From: Candidatus Accumulibacter propinquus
Lineage (GTDB): Bacteria; Pseudomonadota; Gammaproteobacteria; Burkholderiales; Rhodocyclaceae
Direction of reading: 5' to 3'
DNA length: 64,000 bases
Assembly: GCA_016714935.1 (NCBI GenBank)
Contig: JADKBU010000005.1
Location: forward strand, 1 to 64,000
Position 1 is the stretch's first letter. Every line of letters starts with the position of its first letter. The notes below the pieces were generated by a model, which saw only the letters and a program-made list of their open reading frames with translations, had not been told where the DNA came from and made no database searches. Below, in pieces: positions 1 through 8,619 of this stretch. Position numbers and translations under genes: made by a program.

Positions 1-462
1 TGGCGAGCGCGTGCTACTGGGCCGACGGTGGCGGACCGCGCCGCGATGCGCAGCCTGGTTTTTCTGATCATTACGTTTGCGAAGGCGACACTCGAAGCCA
101 TCCCCGCATCCACTGATCCGGAGAGCATAGCGAGGCGCGTTGCGCAGATGCCAAGTGCCCCGGGCGTGTTGCTCGTAGACCTTTGCTGATCGAATCGGGC
201 AGCTACCGCCGCCGCGCCGACCGGATCCTCGTCGTCGATTGCGACGAGGCGGTATCAGATTGCTCGCGTCATGACGCGAAGCGGACTCACCGCCGGAGAG
301 GTCGAGGCGATCGGCCACGCAGGGCGTCACGACTCGAGGCGTGCGGCGGCAGACGATGTAGTGCTCAACGATCGCGAACTCGACGCTCTGGCACCACAGA
401 ACGACGGTCTGCACCGCCAAATCTTGAACTGGCCATGGCCAAATTTCCGTGCTGGGCGTTGA
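1..462 (+). pseudogene. coaE: coaE remnant (dephospho-CoA kinase), multiply frameshifted, 5' end outside window
   Basis: Stitching frames gives a CoaE C-terminal half. DRAAMRSLVF lies at about 32-62, followed by KATLEAI and, one frame over, HPLIR at about 110-124. Then SIARRVAQMPSAP is followed by PLLIESGSYRRRADRILVV at 180-240 and QIARVMTRSGLTAGEVEAI from about 258. The last part, AAADDVVLNDRELDALAP, ends at the TGA at 460-462. At least four frame changes are needed within 460 bases, so no functional kinase can be made. CoaE carries out the last step of CoA synthesis and is essential, so an intact copy must exist elsewhere. The zapD remnant directly downstream reproduces the usual coaE-zapD order, which supports the identification. 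The ATP-binding N terminus would lie left of the window. Confidence 0.8.
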
Positions 463-521
463 GGTTTTGCTGCAAATGATTCAGAATTATCGAAAATCCC
501 CGTTCCCGGGCTGATGGCAGT

Positions 522-1268
522 GTGATCACATACGAATATCCTTTCAATGAACGCATACTCACGCTGTTGCGTCTGGAGGATTTGTTCAAAAGGCTGGCAG
601 TTTCCTGCAGCGGGATGGATCCCAGGAGCACTCGTGTAGTCCTGTTGACGCTGTCCGAAATCCCCGATGCCTCAGGGCGCGCCGACCTGAAAATGGATCT
701 GATTTCAGGAGCTCGAACGCCAGCGCCAGAGCCTCTGCAGCTTTTCGCAACAATCCGGATATCTCCGATGAAGCCCTCTCCGGCGCCCTGCTACGAGGAT
801 CGAGCACGCCTCTGCAGCGTTGCAGGCATGACCGGGAAAATGGGGCAGCATATTCCGTGACAACGACTGGCTGATGAGCATCAAAGTCGCGCCAAGCCAC
901 CCGGCGGCGTCTGAGTTCGACCTGCCGCCGTGCCACCTGGCGTCATCAGGCCCCGGCATACGCCGCGACGCCCCCTGGCTGGCCTGGCTGCAGCCCATGC
1001 TGCCGCGCGTGACGCACCGGCCATCGTACTGCGCCTGTTGCGTTCCAGTGGCCGTCCCGAGCACCACGTGCTACCGGCTGGCGCCTTCCAGCTCATGCTT
1101 GGTGGTAGCAGCTCACAGATGGTTCGCTCAATGCACGATCCCTATATCCCTGAAATCAGCGCCAACAAGTACGCGCTGAACATCCGCTTCACACGACCCG
1201 ACAGCGATCACCGGCCGCGGCATTGTGACAATGATGTCGAGTTTGACATGCTGTTCTGCAACCTCTAG
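522..1268 (+). pseudogene. zapD: zapD remnant (cell division protein ZapD), multiply frameshifted
   Basis: The start (GTG 522) reads ITYEYPFNERILTLLRLEDL, the typical ZapD N terminus, and continues in frame through GRADLKMDLI (about 700). The frame then changes: QELERQRQSL, then RNNPDISDEAL, then IEHASAALQ, then MTGKMGQHI (829-855). After another shift it reads RDNDWLMSIK and EFDLPPCH, then DAPAIVLRLLRSSGRPEHHV, and ends with EISANKYALNIRF and the tail VEFDMLFCNL at the TAG 1266-1268. ZapD bundles FtsZ protofilaments at the division ring. Five or more small indels make this copy non-functional. A rho-independent terminator follows 43 bases later. Sequencing error is unlikely to be the whole explanation, because most of the rest of the window reads cleanly. 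Confidence 0.85.
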
Positions 1269-1311
1269 GCAGGTTCCAGACGTTGCAGAACGAGCAAGAA
1301 CCAAGCTAACG

Positions 1312-1337
1312 CCCCGATTATTCGGGGTTTCTTGTTT
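1312..1337 (+). terminator. rho-independent terminator after the zapD remnant
   Basis: CCCCGA at 1312-1317, a TTAT loop and TCGGGG at 1322-1327 form a perfect 6-bp stem, followed by TTTCTTGTTT. The T-rich tail is on the + strand, so it fits the end of the former coaE-zapD transcript. Confidence 0.7.
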
Positions 1338-1524
1338 CTGAACGTGTCGTAACGTAGCATGACAATGCACCCTTCCTGAGTGGCTACGTGAGTAGCCACA
1401 GCGACGCTGACTAGCCAGGGGCGAGAGGACTGGGCATTCACGGTTGGACGAGGCCGGAATATATATATGGAATATTTGTAATTCTCGTTTACCAATGACA
1501 AAACACACCCCGTTTGCATTCTCC

Positions 1525-2200
1525 GTCTCGCCAATCGGCTCGACTGCTGTGCTCCGGCGCAGGTCAAGGCTGGCGGTCGACCTGATCGGCTGCCCAGGCG
1601 ATCCAGCAGGCGCAAGGACACATCGTTCCGTACGGCGAACAGCGTTGTCTGCAAACCGCTGCGCAATCTCGGCACTTTGCCGCCAGCCTCTGCGGTTCAC
1701 CGACCAAGCTCGGTAAAAGACCCCTCAGACTTGCTCAGGTAAGTTCGCCGCAAGCGGTACAGACCATCTGTGCGCAAAGTCAACGTTTGCGCAACGCCGG
1801 GGCAATCGGCGTACGGCACTACCTCGAAGAAAGTGGCAGGCAGTTCGACGCCGAGAGAAGTCGCCGGTTGGGTAGTGGGATTTGCCGACACGCCAGTGAT
1901 CGCTGGCCGCGCCGTCCGCACTTTCTCAAGTACCAGGTCGACCTGGTACGGCGCACCGCTCGTCAGTACGGCAAGTCGGGAACGCGTGCAATCTGTGCCG
2001 CATCCGCTCCCTCCCTGCGCCAGGCGCCCGCGAATCTCCGTGCCTCCCAGCCGTCGAGCCCGAGACGCAGCGAGCGCCCTGCACCTCACGCTGGCGTCCG
2101 TTTCGCCGGACAGCTCGGCGTACTTGTGGGCAACACCGCGCGGGGTGAGCATCAGGCCTTCGCCGGTGCAGATAGCGGCAAACGGATGCTTGCCAGGGGT
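1525..2200 (-). pseudogene. NlpE-like lipoprotein remnant (copper resistance NlpE domain)
   Basis: On the minus strand the text ADCPGVAQTLTLRTDGLYRL and RRTYLSKSEGSFTELGR matches the NlpE domain (cysteine-bearing ADCPG motif, strands, then E-x-G-x-W). Where NlpE has tryptophan after GR there is a TGA (1697-1699). Beyond it the same frame continues QTTLFAVRNDVSLRLLDRLG, and a further frame change near 1585-1600 leads to GQPIRSTASLDLRRS and VEPIGETE. So one nonsense codon and at least one frameshift break the gene. The upstream half (to about 2200) is open but has no clear start or signal peptide. NlpE proteins are outer-membrane lipoproteins involved in envelope and copper stress. The gene converges on the zapD remnant. 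The exact ends are uncertain. Confidence 0.65.
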
Positions 2201-2252
2201 GAATCAGGAGTGTATTAATATTCCTTTCAACGTCGATCAGGAGGACTGCAAA

Positions 2253-2852
2253 ATGCCAGACACTCGCTTCAAGCCTCTACCTTTGACCAGGCTCACGAGA
2301 GGCGTCCCCTGTTTCCTCCCCCAAGCGGCCGTGCGCACCGGGGTGGATGCCACTTCGCCGGCATTGGCGGTCATGACCGATCTCCAGCACGTCACACTCG
2401 TCACGATTGCTCGCGATACCTCTCTCGACGAAGCCAACAGGATCATGCGCCTGTGCCATGTGCGCTACCTGCTGGTCGCCGATGCGCAGAGACACCTGCT
2501 CGGGATCGTGACCGACGCGGGCACGAAGGGCGACAAGCCGCTGGCCGTGGCTCATACGCTGGGTGTGCGCCCAAGTGAACTGGTGGTCGGCGATGTGATG
2601 GTCAACAAGCACGACGACGCCCAGGTCATGCACCTGTCGGATGTGACTGCGGCAAAGGTGGGCAACATTATCGCTACCCTCAAGGAGTTGGGCACACCTT
2701 TCTGCCTGGTCGTGGATCACGACGCCGAGGACAATCACGTGCTCTGTGGCGTCTTTTCCTTGTCTCAGATCGAGCGCCAGATGGGGCTTGAGTTGCATGG
2801 GGAAGAAATCGCACAGACCTTTTCGCAGGTAGTGACATCTCTGGGCCATTGA
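2253..2852 (+). CDS. CBS-domain pair protein
   Basis: 199 residues. The ATG at 2253 is preceded by a strong ribosome binding site (AGGAGGACT, 2239-2247). An open frame continues upstream but runs through the NlpE remnant, so it is not used. After about 40 poorly conserved residues come two CBS motifs: MTDLQHVTLVTIARDTSLDE with YLLVADAQRHLLGIVTDAG, and VGDVMVNKHD with FCLVVDHD and LCGVFSLSQIERQMG. CBS pairs bind adenosyl nucleotides and usually regulate a partner. No transporter, kinase or other effector domain is attached, so this is a stand-alone regulatory subunit whose partner cannot be read from the context. Confidence 0.85.
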   Translation: MPDTRFKPLPLTRLTRGVPCFLPQAAVRTGVDATSPALAVMTDLQHVTLVTIARDTSLDEANRIMRLCHVRYLLVADAQRHLLGIVTDAGTKGDKPLAVAHTLGVRPSELVVGDVMVNKHDDAQVMHLSDVTAAKVGNIIATLKELGTPFCLVVDHDAEDNHVLCGVFSLSQIERQMGLELHGEEIAQTFSQVVTSLGH

Positions 2853-3176
2853 AGTCATAGGCTTTCTTGAGCCGTTGCAGGACTGACAGACTGGCGTGCG
2901 AGGACGCACCGGTTTCGTTCGCATGCGCCGATTCTGCTGGTTGTTCTGTCAACCACCCGGATACCCGATCGGAAGCGACGGCTGACACCCCTGCTGTTGT
3001 CAGATTGGATGCTGCTATTACGGGATTAAGCTTGGCTTAAGCTGTTTGTCGGACGATCGTTCGGAGTTGGTGCGTGCTGATCAGGACGTACGGCAGCAGG
3101 CAGCAGCAAGCCATGCGCCATGATGGGTATGGACCGCGGTAGAATGCGCGCAATTGATTGGGAAGGTGAGTGAGCC
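2853..3176. other. intergenic region, no gene seen
   Basis: 324 bases between the CBS gene and the cation transporter. No supported reading frame. A short inverted repeat TTAAGC-TTG-GCTTAA lies at 3026-3040. It has no T tract and could be an operator or a weak hairpin. The last 50 bases carry the leader of the transporter gene. Confidence 0.5.
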
Positions 3177-4367
3177 ATGGGTACCCATAACGAGGCCCCC
3201 GAGATTTCTTTCGACGACCCGGGGCGGCACGGCATGACGCAGCGGGTCACCTGGATCAGCGTGGTGGTCAATGTTTTCCTGACCCTGGCGCAGGTGGTCG
3301 CGGGTATCCTCGCCCATTCCCAGGGCCTGATCGCCGACGGTTTGCATTCGCTCTCCGATCTGGTGTGTGACTTCCTGGTTCTTTTTGCTGCCCATCATAG
3401 CCGGGATCCAGCGGACGAGACACATCCGTACGGGCATGCCCGTATCGAAACCGCTGCGTCGTTCGCCCTCGGAGCGATTCTGGCAGCGACCGGCGCGGGT
3501 ATCATCTGGGGCGCAGGGGTCAAGTTGCAAAACCTGGAAGGTTTGCCGCCGGTTCAGCAGATGGCCTTATGGACGGCGATTCTGGCGCTGGCGGCGAAGG
3601 AGGGGCTGTTTCGTTACATGCTGCATGTCGGAGAGCGCCTGCGCTCTCCGATGTTGATCGCCAATGCCTGGCACGCCCGCTCCGATGCGGCCTCGTCACT
3701 CGTGGTGGCCCTGGGGATCATCGGCAATCTGCTGGGCTACAACTTTGCTGACTCGGTAGCGGCGGTCATTGTCGGCTTCATGATCGTCCGCATGGGGGTC
3801 GTGTTTTCCTGGGATGCCGTCCAGGAGTTGATCGATACCGGACTGTCGGCCGAAGAGGTCGCCAGCATCCGCCAGGTGATCGTCGATACCCCTGGTGTCG
3901 GCAGTCTGCACGAACTACGGACGCGCCGCATGGCGCATCGTTCGCTGGTTGATGCGCATGTTTGCGTCGATGCGCGGATCAGCGTTTCGGAAGGTCACCG
4001 TATTGCCGAGATGACCCGCAAACGGGTGCTCGATAGTCACCCCTCAGTCTCCGATGTTCTCGTCCATGTCGACGTCGAGGACGATCTGGAGCACGACACC
4101 AAGAGCCAGAGCCTGCCGGATCGCAGCGAGTTGCTGAAGCAGTTGGCACCACTGCTCGTCGACCTGCCGCAACCCCAGCGCGTCGTCCTGCACTATCTCA
4201 ATGGTCGGGTTGAAGCCGAACTTCATCTGCCCCGGCAAGCACTCGAAGACCTCGCCGCTGTCACCAGGGTTGAGCACGCGATCGCCAGGCGCCTGGCTGA
4301 GCACCCCTTGCTGCGCTCGCTGTCGATCAATTATGGACGGCAGGTCTTTCCTGCCAGAACGCACTGA
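3177..4367 (+). CDS. cation diffusion facilitator family transporter
   Basis: 396 residues. CDF proteins exchange divalent metal (Zn, Co, Cd, Fe or Mn) for protons across the inner membrane. The metal-site signatures are present: D54-G-L-H-S-L-S-D61 in membrane segment 2 and H166-A-R-S-D170 in segment 5, with the loop HPYGHARIE at 83-91. Six hydrophobic segments span about 24-225 and a cytoplasmic dimerisation domain about 225-300. A further C-terminal stretch of about 90 residues (from about 305) looks like a second, degenerate copy of that domain. This tail is longer than in YiiP-type proteins. The ATG is preceded by GGAAGGTGAG. The metal specificity cannot be read from the sequence. It converges on the holin-muramidase gene. 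Confidence 0.9.
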   Translation: MGTHNEAPEISFDDPGRHGMTQRVTWISVVVNVFLTLAQVVAGILAHSQGLIADGLHSLSDLVCDFLVLFAAHHSRDPADETHPYGHARIETAASFALGAILAATGAGIIWGAGVKLQNLEGLPPVQQMALWTAILALAAKEGLFRYMLHVGERLRSPMLIANAWHARSDAASSLVVALGIIGNLLGYNFADSVAAVIVGFMIVRMGVVFSWDAVQELIDTGLSAEEVASIRQVIVDTPGVGSLHELRTRRMAHRSLVDAHVCVDARISVSEGHRIAEMTRKRVLDSHPSVSDVLVHVDVEDDLEHDTKSQSLPDRSELLKQLAPLLVDLPQPQRVVLHYLNGRVEAELHLPRQALEDLAAVTRVEHAIARRLAEHPLLRSLSINYGRQVFPARTH

Positions 4368-4395
4368 TGTCTCCTATACGTTTCCACCAGCAACG

Positions 4396-5628
4396 TCATG
4401 TTGTCTCAGGTGTGGTCATCGAGTGCGCGAGTGCTGCGACCTCGGCGGTGCGTTTGCTCCAGCCCGCGCCGAAGACGTCAAAGTTGTCGAGAGAACGGTA
4501 GTAGGCCAGGCGCGCCTCGGCCAGGGCATCGATCAGTTTGCCGGCGTCGGTAGCCGTTGCCGCAGCCAGGGTCAGTGGTCCCAGCGATCCATCGGCGGTA
4601 ACCCCCACGGCGCGCTGCATCAGTTTTACCGAGGTGCGTGGGCCGGCGTTTACGCCGAAATCGAACAGCATCAGATCCACCCCTCGCGGCAGGTCTCCGC
4701 AGCGCATCGGTAACCAGTAGTTGGCACGGTAGATCTCCGCGGCCTCCCGCTTGGTCAGCGCCTTGAGGTCGGCGAGCAGTTTCGCCTTGGCCTCCTCGGT
4801 GATCTCTTCGAAGTTCAGTCCTTGCCACGATGCCAGCGTGCGGAGGGTAATGCCCAGGTTGGTTGGTCCACCGCGGTCGCGGGGATGGTCGGAAAAGCCG
4901 CCTTCCTTATCCACCACGATGGCCAGGCAGCGCTCGAAATTGGCATCGCCGGACGACGCAGCAGGTTTGGCCGCGGGCGCGACGGGGTTCGCGGCCGAAG
5001 CCAGCGTCTGGACCATGCGTTCGGTTGCCGCGGCATGCGTGGCTTGCAGGTTGAGCGTCGCAGTCTGCAGGTCACGCGCCGTCGAATCCTTGTCGCGTGA
5101 GCCCTGGGATGATCCGAGCCAGAAATTCACGACGGTGGCGAAGGCCGCAGCCAAGGCACCAACGGTGATGTTGATGATGCTCGTCAGTTCGGCCGGAAAT
5201 GCCTTGTCCGTCATGATGAGGACGAGCAGGATCCCGAAGAAGCCGACGGTGACGATCACCGAAACGACTGGCGCCCCCCAGGCGACCGAACTGCCGGACT
5301 TGACCAGGTCGACCATGGTGTTGCGCGCCCCCTGGGTGTTCTCGAGAGCTTTCTGCTGCGCCGCCAGTTCCGCCTGGCGCTTCTGCTCGGCGGCGCTGTC
5401 CATCGCTTTCTGGGTTTCCAGTGCGATCTCTGCCAGACGAATGCGCAACTGGCCAGCCAGCGCGGGATCCGCGGCGAGCTTGCGCTGCGCCTCGATGGCG
5501 TCGGGAGTGCCGGTGACTTCCTGGACGACGTTGGCGACAGTCGTTGCCACGTCGCCGGCCTTGTCGCCGGCGATCATCTTGATGAGTTCAGGGACGATGG
5601 ACAGAGCCAGCGGAACGAGCGGCAGCAT
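4396..5628 (-). CDS. holin (3-TM) fused to GH108-type N-acetylmuramidase
   Basis: 410 residues from the ATG at 5628, chosen because GGGAGAA lies just upstream; an in-frame ATG 12 codons earlier lacks a site. The N-terminal half resembles phage/GTA three-TM holins: an amphipathic first segment (residues 3-20), an alanine/glutamine-rich helix (about 40-105), then two membrane segments at about 115-139 and 152-171. From about 228 it is a GH108 lysozyme-like domain with E242 in the motif KEGGFSDHPRDRGGPTNLGI (E242 being the likely catalytic residue), followed by a peptidoglycan-binding-3-like C terminus. In phages these functions are usually separate genes. No capsid, tail or integrase genes are nearby. 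Substrate: the glycan backbone of peptidoglycan (family knowledge). Confidence 0.85.
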   Translation of the reverse strand: MLPLVPLALSIVPELIKMIAGDKAGDVATTVANVVQEVTGTPDAIEAQRKLAADPALAGQLRIRLAEIALETQKAMDSAAEQKRQAELAAQQKALENTQGARNTMVDLVKSGSSVAWGAPVVSVIVTVGFFGILLVLIMTDKAFPAELTSIINITVGALAAAFATVVNFWLGSSQGSRDKDSTARDLQTATLNLQATHAAATERMVQTLASAANPVAPAAKPAASSGDANFERCLAIVVDKEGGFSDHPRDRGGPTNLGITLRTLASWQGLNFEEITEEAKAKLLADLKALTKREAAEIYRANYWLPMRCGDLPRGVDLMLFDFGVNAGPRTSVKLMQRAVGVTADGSLGPLTLAAATATDAGKLIDALAEARLAYYRSLDNFDVFGAGWSKRTAEVAALAHSMTTPETT

Positions 5629-5748
5629 CGGCGTTCTCCCAGGAAAAGGCAGCGGCAGGTTCACCAGTAGCGTCAGGAGTATCTCTCGCCGTGGCGAGTG
5701 CCGTCAAGCCGGCTCCGACTGCCGGGTTGTCGGGGTCACCCGTCTGGT

Positions 5749-6462
5749 TTATCGCGCCGGTGACTGGGCCTGCATCAGTTTTTGCTCGATCTTGGCCAGC
5801 GGAACGGCACCGGGGATGCGCTCGCCATCGGCGAAGAAGATCGTCGGCGTGCCGTTGATGGCCAATCTTCGTCCGGTCTCGACGCTCTTCTTGACCGCTG
5901 TCGTGTCGCAGTCGCCCTTTCCGCCGGGCGCCTTGCCATCGATCATCCAGTCGTTCCACGCCTTCGCCTTGTCAGCGGCGCACCAGATTTGATTGGACTT
6001 TTCCAGGGAATCCGGCGAAAGGATGGGGTACAGGAAGGTGTAGATGGTCACGTTGTCCAGTTTGGCGATTTCCCGGGCCATCTTCTTGCAGTAGCCGCAG
6101 TTCGGATCTTCGAAGGTGGCCAGAACCCGTTTACCGTCGCCGCGCACCTGCTTTACCGCAAGTGCCAATGGCAGGTCGGCGAACTTGATGGCGGTGAGCT
6201 TCTGCATACGCCCGTCGGTCACGTTCTTCATCGTCTTGCCGTCGATCAGTGCGCCAAGAAGCAGTGCTGAAACCTTTTCGTCGGTGTAGACGATCTGGCC
6301 GTCTACGTAGACTTCATAGAGGCCAAGATAGGGGGTCTTGGTGACGCTGGTCACCGCGCCTCCCAGCTTGCCTTCAACAGCCTTCTTGACGCTGGCCTCA
6401 TCGGCCAGACTGGGCATGCTCAGGGCCATGGCGAGCGTGAGCGGCACTATTGTCTTGTACAT
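5749..6462 (-). CDS. dsbC: thiol:disulfide interchange protein DsbC
   Basis: 237 residues with an N-terminal signal peptide (MYKTIVPLTLAMALSMPSLA), an N-terminal dimerisation domain and a thioredoxin-fold domain with the active site C122-G-Y-C125 and a cis-proline loop NGTPTIFF. DsbC isomerises wrong disulfides in the periplasm and is kept reduced by DsbD. The ATG at 6462 was chosen because GGAG sits at good distance; an ATG 9 bases upstream overlaps that site. It lies 35 bases downstream of the UbiH-type gene on the same strand, a common betaproteobacterial neighbour pair. Confidence 0.93.
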   Translation of the reverse strand: MYKTIVPLTLAMALSMPSLADEASVKKAVEGKLGGAVTSVTKTPYLGLYEVYVDGQIVYTDEKVSALLLGALIDGKTMKNVTDGRMQKLTAIKFADLPLALAVKQVRGDGKRVLATFEDPNCGYCKKMAREIAKLDNVTIYTFLYPILSPDSLEKSNQIWCAADKAKAWNDWMIDGKAPGGKGDCDTTAVKKSVETGRRLAINGTPTIFFADGERIPGAVPLAKIEQKLMQAQSPAR

Positions 6463-6497
6463 CGGGGGCATTTCTCCGGGGTAGAGGGGTTGTCGCT

Positions 6498-7667
6498 TCA
6501 GAAGGCGCCGGTGGCGTACCGCACAAGCATGTTTTTTACGACAGGCAAAGCGTTCGTCAGGTTCATTCCCAGATTGCGCAAGGTCCTGAACCCAGGGAAG
6601 TCCTGCTGGAAGAGGTGGTGCAGGGCGTGCGTGGTGGCTTGCATGAGCAGTGTCTCTTCGCGCCGCTGCCGCTGGTAAGCCTTGAGCAGGCGTTCGCTGC
6701 CGATGTCCTGCCACTCGGGCCTCGCTGCCAGCAGCTCGGCCAGGGTTCTGGCGTCCTGGTAGCCGAGGTTGATGCCGTGGCCGGAAAGTGGGTGAATTCC
6801 GTGCGCCGCGTCGCCAAGCAGTGCCAGTCTTGGAGCGACGATCTGCGGCACGCGCACCAGGCGTAGCGGGAAGGCTGTTGCCGGGGTGAGAAGCGTGAAC
6901 GGACCCAATTCGCATTCGCCGGCAGCGGCGACCCGCGAGCAGAGTTCTTCAGCCGGTAAGGCCAGCAGTGCGCGCGCGTTCTCGTCGGGAGTGGACCACA
7001 CGATGGAGATGCGATTGCCTGCCAGCGGCAGCCAGGCCAGCACTCCGTCACGGCGAAACCACTGGCGCGCGATACCACGATGCGGCGTCTGGCACTCGAA
7101 ATTTGCGACCACACCCATTTCGTCATACGCAGTGACGTGCGCCCTCAAGCCAAGCGCGGTACGTGTCCAGGAGTCGCGTCCGTCAGCGCCGACCAGCAAG
7201 CTGGCGGCCAGCGTTCTACCGTCGGTCAGAGTCAGCAGCGCGCTGGCGGTGCCCATTTCGAGTTTGGCTGGCGTCGCGGGACACAGCAGGGTGACATTGC
7301 TCTGACGCTTGACGTTTTCCCAGAGTTCGCAGGCCATCAGCGACGACTCCAGGATCCACCCGAGTTCTGGGAGACCGGCGGCGTAGGCCGAAAAATCCAG
7401 GCGCGCGCCACCGTCGCCAACGACCTTCATGGCGGAAATCGGCGCCATGCGCTCGGCCGGCAGGTGCTTCCAGATGCCGATCGTCTGCAGGAAGTCGGCA
7501 TTGGCCGGTGATACGGCGTAGACACGCGCATCCCAACCCGGTGCGGGGTGCGGCGGGCGTTGTTCCACCAGAGCGATCTTGAGGCGCGTGTCGCGCAGGG
7601 CACAAGCCAGCGCAAGGCCGGCCAGGCCACCACCAACGATAATGACGTCGAACCTCGTGACTTGCAT
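6498..7667 (-). CDS. UbiH/UbiF-family FAD-dependent ubiquinone biosynthesis hydroxylase
   Basis: 389 residues of the class A flavoprotein monooxygenase fold. The Rossmann motif GGGLAGL is at residues 12-18, the DG motif is LLVGADGRDSWTR, and the second FAD motif is LALLGDAAHGIHPLSGHGIN near residue 285. Members hydroxylate the ring of the ubiquinone precursor at the inner membrane face. The several Ubi hydroxylases (UbiH, UbiF, UbiI, UbiM) cannot be told apart by eye, so no specific symbol is given. The gene lies directly upstream of dsbC and may share a transcript with it. Confidence 0.88.
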   Translation of the reverse strand: MQVTRFDVIIVGGGLAGLALACALRDTRLKIALVEQRPPHPAPGWDARVYAVSPANADFLQTIGIWKHLPAERMAPISAMKVVGDGGARLDFSAYAAGLPELGWILESSLMACELWENVKRQSNVTLLCPATPAKLEMGTASALLTLTDGRTLAASLLVGADGRDSWTRTALGLRAHVTAYDEMGVVANFECQTPHRGIARQWFRRDGVLAWLPLAGNRISIVWSTPDENARALLALPAEELCSRVAAAGECELGPFTLLTPATAFPLRLVRVPQIVAPRLALLGDAAHGIHPLSGHGINLGYQDARTLAELLAARPEWQDIGSERLLKAYQRQRREETLLMQATTHALHHLFQQDFPGFRTLRNLGMNLTNALPVVKNMLVRYATGAF

Positions 7668-7752
7668 GCCTTGTAACTCAGAGAAATGAAAGATGTGCCG
7701 CCCACGGTCGGGAATTTACAAGCGTGGCCAGTGATGTTAGAACTTCATCATC

Positions 7753-8094
7753 ATGATCCCCAACGCCAACTTTCCCTGCCTCGGCTACTTTCCGGCCATT
7801 GTCCGCGTCGAGTGTGATTCCCCAATAGATGCGCTCGTCGCGGCGTGCATCCCGCGTCACGAGGCAATGGACCTGGTCGCCGCCTCTTGGTCCAAGGGGG
7901 GGACGGCGTGTATTGTTGCCACTCTCGACGGTGGTCGCCAAGTCGTCGTCCTGCGTACCCCGGAAGGGCGCTGGGCCGCGTGCAATGCCTTCCTGGGCAA
8001 GCTCTGTGCTACCCACCAGGAGGCAGAACGGCGATTGAGCCAACTGCTAAAACACTCTCGCCAGGGTTACGTGGTCTGCCTGGAGAGTGGTTAA
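7753..8094 (+). CDS. hypothetical protein
   Basis: 113 residues, divergent from the UbiH-type gene. The sequence is balanced and globular-looking, with several cysteines and a middle part VATLDGGRQVVVLRTPEGRW that reads like a small beta sheet, and a C-terminal helix with glutamate, arginine and leucine. No signal peptide or membrane segment. No clear ribosome binding site precedes the ATG, which lowers confidence. I do not recognise the family. Confidence 0.45.
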   Translation: MIPNANFPCLGYFPAIVRVECDSPIDALVAACIPRHEAMDLVAASWSKGGTACIVATLDGGRQVVVLRTPEGRWAACNAFLGKLCATHQEAERRLSQLLKHSRQGYVVCLESG

Positions 8095-8110
8095 ACAGTA
8101 CCGATGGCCG

Positions 8111-8135
8111 CGGTTGGGGGCGCTGCCCCCGAACC
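8111..8135. terminator. GC-rich hairpin downstream of hypothetical gene
   Basis: GGTTGGGGGC, GCT, GCCCCCGAACC forms an imperfect stem 20 bases after the stop of the preceding gene and between convergent genes. There is no T tract, so it could be a weak terminator or only a GC-rich palindrome. Confidence 0.3.
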
Positions 8136-8254
8136 TGGCAGGCCAGCGGATGTCTGTCGGAACGCTCACCGCATTGTGCCGGGGGCCGAGTCGTCCAATC
8201 GAGGGAACCCAGGCCCCTGCGCCGCAGCATTGGCGATGGCCGGCGTCAGCCAAA

Positions 8255-8572
8255 TTAACTCGGGTTGGCCTTGAGGCACTCGCTCATGAACTGCTTGCGC
8301 TCGTCGCCCTTGAGTTGCTTGCTGCCGGCTTCCCCGTTGCAGGCTTTCATCTTCTCCTGCTGGGTCGCTTTTGCCGGTTTTGCCCCGAGGCAGGTGCTCA
8401 TGAACTGCTTGCGCTCGTCGCCCTTGAGTGCCTTCTCTGCGGCCTGCGCGTTGCAGGCTTTCATCTTGTCCTGCTGCGCTTGCTGGGCGGCCGAGGGTTC
8501 TTTCTTCTCTTCGGCCGCAAGAGAGCTGCCGGCAGCAAAGACTAGGGCGACAAGGGCGATCACGGCTTTCAT
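8255..8572 (-). CDS. PsiF-repeat family periplasmic protein
   Basis: 105 residues: a signal peptide (MKAVIALVALVFAAGSSLAA) followed by two PsiF repeats, each with the pattern KMKACN...LKGDERKQFMS-x-CL, so two cysteines per repeat about 25 residues apart. E. coli PsiF is induced by phosphate starvation; its biochemical role is unknown. In a putative polyphosphate-accumulating relative this could be of interest, but no Pho box was identified. AGGAG lies upstream of the ATG. Confidence 0.85.
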   Translation of the reverse strand: MKAVIALVALVFAAGSSLAAEEKKEPSAAQQAQQDKMKACNAQAAEKALKGDERKQFMSTCLGAKPAKATQQEKMKACNGEAGSKQLKGDERKQFMSECLKANPS

Positions 8573-8619
8573 CGGAGGTTTCTCCTGAGGGTTGAGGAAG
8601 TCTGCTGATTAAGCCACTG

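Noticed and set aside
1770..2252. An upstream extension of the CBS gene by 161 codons
   Set aside because: It would read antisense through the NlpE remnant, and a strong ribosome binding site sits right before the ATG at 2253.
4396..5628. Prophage island around the holin-muramidase
   Set aside because: Flanking genes are a cation transporter and dsbC; no integrase, terminase, capsid or tail genes.
4751..5992. 413-codon open frame on the + strand
   Set aside because: Shadow of the holin-muramidase and dsbC genes; serine/alanine-rich without motifs.
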